Below, piece by piece: positions 50,651 to 53,235 of a stretch of 53,235 nucleotides of DNA (its first letter is position 1; every line of letters begins with the position of its first letter). The notes below the pieces were generated by a model, which ran no database searches, was not told where the DNA came from, and worked only from the letters and a program-made list of their open reading frames with translations. The translations under genes and the position numbers were made by a program. The stretch comes from CAWDPQ01 sp049642465. Lineage in GTDB: Bacteria; Acidobacteriota; Vicinamibacteria; Vicinamibacterales; 2-12-FULL-66-21. Where the stretch lies: the NCBI GenBank assembly GCA_049642465.1, contig JBAROV010000123.1, forward strand, positions 1 through 53,235. The letters run 5' to 3'.

Positions 50651-51154
50651 TCACCGGCGGAGCTCGCGGACGATGTGACCCATCTCCGGGATGATGAGTT
50701 TTTCCATCGCGAGACGCACAGCATGCTCCGAGCCCGGGAGGGAAAAGACCGCCGTGCGGCCGATCACACCCGCACAGGCGCGACTCATCATGGCGGCCGA
50801 TCCAATCTGCTCGTAGCTCAACATCCTGAAAAGTTCGCCGAATCCGTCGAGCGTCTTGTCGAACATCGCTGAAAGCGCTTCATAGGTACCGTCGCGCGAG
50901 GTAATTCCGGTACCCCCGGTGGTGATGACCACCTCGGCTGATGCCGCCTTGACCGCCTGCTGAACCGCCGATGGATCGTCCCTGACGATCTGCCGGCCTT
51001 CTACCACGTGACCAGCCGATTCCAGCGTGAACGCGATGGCATTGCCGCTGGTGTCTGTTGCGGCCGTTCGCGTGTCGCTAATCGTCAGCACGAAGCAGCG
51101 GACCGATTTCGGGGCGTCCTTCCGGTGGAGAACGGCGGTCACTTCGCGTGTCAT
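50651..51154 (-). CDS. moaB: Molybdenum cofactor biosynthesis protein MoaB/Mog family
   Basis: From ATG 51154 the protein has 167 residues. It has the MoCF-binding motifs VLTISDTR, VVITTGGTGITSRDGT and FSLPGSEHAVRLAMEKLI. It adenylylates molybdopterin before MoeA inserts the metal (Mog-type activity) or plays the related MoaB role. The longer open frame to 51346 lacks support and runs into the divergent GH3 gene. It is the first gene of the minus-strand operon. Confidence 0.92.
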   Translation of the reverse strand: MTREVTAVLHRKDAPKSVRCFVLTISDTRTAATDTSGNAIAFTLESAGHVVEGRQIVRDDPSAVQQAVKAASAEVVITTGGTGITSRDGTYEALSAMFDKTLDGFGELFRMLSYEQIGSAAMMSRACAGVIGRTAVFSLPGSEHAVRLAMEKLIIPEMGHIVRELRR

Positions 51155-51215
51155 TATAAGGGCCTGGCTCGACGAAGCGCCGGAGGCGCGAAGTCGGGGC
51201 CCGTATGATTCTCCC

Positions 51216-53072
51216 ATGCGTACGCTTCCCACAGTAGCGCTCGCGGCCATGCTCGTCTCCGGCATGTCGGCCACGCAAAAACCCGCACCTCGCTCTGCTG
51301 AGGATCGAAGCGCGGAGAGGTGGGTGCGTTCGATGCTGGCTGGCATGTCAGTCGAGGAGAAGGTCGGGCAGCTGCTGGTTTCGTCCTTTCAATCGAACTT
51401 CATCAGCACCGATTCACGCACGTTCGACGAGCTTTCGAGGATCGTTCTCGAATATCACGTCGGCGGGTTCCTCGTGTTCGGCGCTACCGAGCCAGCGCCA
51501 ACAGTTTTGCTGAACCCAACGTACGGGACAGTTGTCCTGGGGCAGCCGCTCGAGGCCGCGTCCACCATCAATCGCCTGCAAGCCATCTCGAAACTGCCGC
51601 TGCTCAATACGGCCGATTTCGAAACGGGTGTGGGATTCCGCATTCAGGGTGCGACAACGTTTCCCCGGGCGATGGCATTCGGCGCTGCTGGAGACGACAA
51701 GCTGGCGTACGAGGCGGGGCGAGTCACGGGCGAAGAAGCGCGAGCGCTTGGCGTGCACGTCAATTTCGCCCCCGTCGTGGACGTGAACAACAATCCGCGC
51801 AATCCCGTCATCAATACGCGCTCGTTTGGCGAAGATCCGGCGCTGGTCGGCCGGCTCGCGTCAGCCTACATCCGCGGTTTGCAGTCGGCTGGCGTGACCG
51901 CCACGCTGAAACACTTCCCCGGGCACGGAGACACGGAAGTTGATTCGCACATTGGACTGCCGATCATCAAGCATCCGCGAGAGCGTCTGGACAAGATCGA
52001 ATTGCCTCCGTTCCGCGCGGGAATTGCGGCCGGCGCGGGCGCGGTGATGACGGGGCATATCGAGCTGCCGATGCTCGATCCGTCGCCATCGACGCCGACG
52101 ACGTTGAGCCAGCCGATCGTCGGCGGCCTGCTGCGCAACGAGCTGCAATTCAACGGATTGATCTACACCGACTCGATGGGCATGCAGGGCGTGACCGCCA
52201 CCTACGCGCCAGGCGCAGCTGCCGTCCGCGCGATCAAGGCTGGCAATGACGTCGTTCTGCACTCCCCGGACGATGGTGCGGCGTTCGCCGGGCTGCGCGA
52301 GGCGGTGAAGTCGGGCGACATTCCGGCGGCGCGGCTCGATGCCTCTGTCGAACGGATTCTGTCCGCTAAAGCCCGCGCCGGTTTGCACAAAACCAGAACC
52401 GTCAGTCTGGATGCCATTGCCTCAGTGGTCGGGACACGCGCCAACAACGCTGTCGCCGACGCCGTGAGCCAGCGCTCGATCACGCTGGTCAAGGACGAAC
52501 GCAATCAGGTCCCGCTGAAGTTGGCGCGCGATGCACAGGTCTTGTACTTGTCCGTGCTCGACTATCCCGCCGGCTGGCGCATCGCTGCGCCCAGTCGTAC
52601 GTTCATCGCGGAACTTCGGCAGCGCTGGCCGAACGTGACCGCGATCGAGCTATCGGATCGCAGCACCGCGTCGGAGATCGATCTGGTGCGGGCGATGGCG
52701 CCGCGTTTCGATGCGGTCGTCGCCAGCATATTCGTCCGAGCCGCATCTGCCAGCGGACGGATGGATCTCGCGCCCGGCCTGCAGGCGCTGCTGCAGCAGA
52801 TCGCGAAGCAGACAACCTCATCGAACAGGCCTTTCGTGAGCGTTTTCTTTGGCAACCCGTATGCGCCGATGTTCCTGCGCGAGCTGCCGGCGATGATCCT
52901 GACCTACGATTTTTACGATCGCGCGGAAGCGTCAGCCGTCCGCGCGCTCGCGGGGGAGGCGCCGATCGGCGGCAAGCTCCCGATCGCGTTGCCCGGCCTG
53001 TTCGAGCCGGGTGCGGGCCTCACGCGCGCCGCGACGAGCGGCGGGTCGGCGCAAGGAGCGAACGAGCGGTAG
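51216..53072 (+). CDS. Exported GH3 beta-N-acetylhexosaminidase (NagZ-like) with C-terminal domain
   Basis: From ATG 51216 the protein has 618 residues with a signal peptide (RTLPTVALAAMLVSGMSA). The catalytic TIM-barrel shows VGGFLVFG, LNTADFETGVGFRI, HVNFAPVVDVNNNPRNPVI, the family motif KHFPGHGDTEVDSH (catalytic His/Asp pair) and the nucleophile Asp in IYTDSMGMQG. A second alpha/beta domain (about 415-600) follows, which small cytoplasmic NagZ proteins lack. It should release N-acetylglucosamine from muropeptides or chitin fragments outside the inner membrane. Confidence 0.92.
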   Translation: MRTLPTVALAAMLVSGMSATQKPAPRSAEDRSAERWVRSMLAGMSVEEKVGQLLVSSFQSNFISTDSRTFDELSRIVLEYHVGGFLVFGATEPAPTVLLNPTYGTVVLGQPLEAASTINRLQAISKLPLLNTADFETGVGFRIQGATTFPRAMAFGAAGDDKLAYEAGRVTGEEARALGVHVNFAPVVDVNNNPRNPVINTRSFGEDPALVGRLASAYIRGLQSAGVTATLKHFPGHGDTEVDSHIGLPIIKHPRERLDKIELPPFRAGIAAGAGAVMTGHIELPMLDPSPSTPTTLSQPIVGGLLRNELQFNGLIYTDSMGMQGVTATYAPGAAAVRAIKAGNDVVLHSPDDGAAFAGLREAVKSGDIPAARLDASVERILSAKARAGLHKTRTVSLDAIASVVGTRANNAVADAVSQRSITLVKDERNQVPLKLARDAQVLYLSVLDYPAGWRIAAPSRTFIAELRQRWPNVTAIELSDRSTASEIDLVRAMAPRFDAVVASIFVRAASASGRMDLAPGLQALLQQIAKQTTSSNRPFVSVFFGNPYAPMFLRELPAMILTYDFYDRAEASAVRALAGEAPIGGKLPIALPGLFEPGAGLTRAATSGGSAQGANER

Positions 53073-53160
53073 CGAGTGAGCCACGCGAACGGAGTGGGGC
53101 ACGGGGCCCCCGCGAGCGAGCGCTGTCGGGGAGTCTGAGGGGCGAAGCCCCTCGGAAAGC
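53055..53160. repeat. Dispersed GC-rich repeat after the GH3 gene
   Basis: The block includes GAGCGAACGAGCGGTAGCG, GGAGTGGGGCACGGGGCCCC, GCGAGCGAGCGC and a terminal hairpin. The GAGTGGGG...GGGGCCCC(C)GCGAGC segment is shared with the copy in btuF. It begins inside the last codons of the GH3 gene (residues SAQGANER). Confidence 0.6.
53137..53153 (+). terminator. Hairpin GAGGGGC-GAA-GCCCCTC
   Basis: Perfect 7-bp stem with a GAA loop, 64 nt after the GH3 stop. A short TTT (53161-53163) follows 7 nt later. A likely transcript end for the GH3 gene, although it lies in repeat sequence and lacks a full T-run. Confidence 0.5.
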
Positions 53161-53165
53161 TTTGA

Positions 53166-53171
53166 TATAAT
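53166..53171 (+). promoter_or_regulatory. -10 box TATAAT of the tRNA gene
   Basis: Perfect consensus TATAAT 12 nt before the mature tRNA 5' end. No clear -35 hexamer is found at 17 bp, where the upstream hairpin sits. Confidence 0.6.
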
Positions 53172-53183
53172 GATCGTTTCGCC

Positions 53184-53235
53184 GCGCCCTTAGCTCAGTT
53201 GGATAGAGCGTCTGGCTACGAACCAGGAGGTCGCA
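53184..53235 (+). tRNA. tRNA-Arg (anticodon ACG), cut by the window edge
   Basis: The acceptor strand GCGCCCT (53184-53190), D arm with GCTCAGTTGGATAGAGC, anticodon stem TCTGG/CCAGG and loop CTACGAA with anticodon ACG at 53218-53220 are present. The T arm and acceptor 3' strand lie beyond the window. ACG is read as ICG after deamination and decodes CGU, CGC and CGA. Confidence 0.95.

Overview
The window is a dense, GC-rich stretch of bacterial chromosome with about 50 protein genes, one tRNA gene cut by the right edge, and almost no spare DNA. Many genes overlap by 1-4 bases. Gene content fits an Acidobacteriota-type (Vicinamibacteria-like) soil or sediment bacterium: SUF iron-sulfur assembly, futalosine-route menaquinone genes, an outer membrane with TonB uptake, sigma-54 control, a TAT-exported multicopper oxidase and exported beta-rich proteins. 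The phylum is an inference from style; no rRNA or ribosomal protein gene is present to prove it. No insertion sequence, integrase, prophage or CRISPR array was seen.

Layout. 1-6417 (minus strand): the front part of a flavin oxidoreductase, an HD-GYP/GAF/GGDEF signalling protein overlapping an exported subtilase, then a sigma-54 activator and a small membrane protein. A candidate sigma-54 promoter with an upstream inverted repeat lies before the subtilase. 6664-11309 (plus): deoxyhypusine synthase homologue, PIN-like protein, ROK-like protein, NagA and a DUF4097 lipoprotein. 11338-12452: queC and queD back to back. 12442-16657: a metal locus with a DtxR/MntR-type regulator in one open frame with an exported beta-barrel, divergent from a multicopper oxidase, a ZIP transporter and a cupredoxin. 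16852-25784: a PilT-like ATPase lacking key residues, a CaiB transferase/homoserine dehydrogenase/aminotransferase operon, an FGE-like protein, a SIMPL protein and RmuC. 25946-33691: a nine-gene SUF/ISC operon with its own Rrf2 regulator and a candidate operator at its promoter. 33699-36512: antiporter, mqnD and an ATP-pyrophosphatase. 36509-41740: cobalamin uptake operon (btuB-btuD-btuC-btuF plus the DUF71 gene) behind a cobalamin riboswitch. 41784-45288: yjbQ, mqnE, nadA and sodA. 45278-51154 (minus): moaB, moeA, a redoxin with an in-frame TGA, a solute-binding protein and a hybrid histidine kinase. 51216-53235: a GH3 beta-N-acetylhexosaminidase and tRNA-Arg(ACG).

The most striking points are: (1) the redoxin at 48945-49415, whose frame is interrupted only by a TGA exactly where W-C-P-x-C would have its first Cys, followed 21 nt later by a hairpin with a GGU loop, which is what a bacterial selenoprotein looks like; (2) the regulator/beta-barrel fusion at 12442-13899; (3) a cobalamin riboswitch whose distal hairpin pairs directly with the btuB Shine-Dalgarno sequence; and (4) two families of GC-rich dispersed repeats, one copy of which supplies the N-terminus of BtuF, plus a 24-bp tandem repeat that supplies the tail of the Rrf2 regulator.
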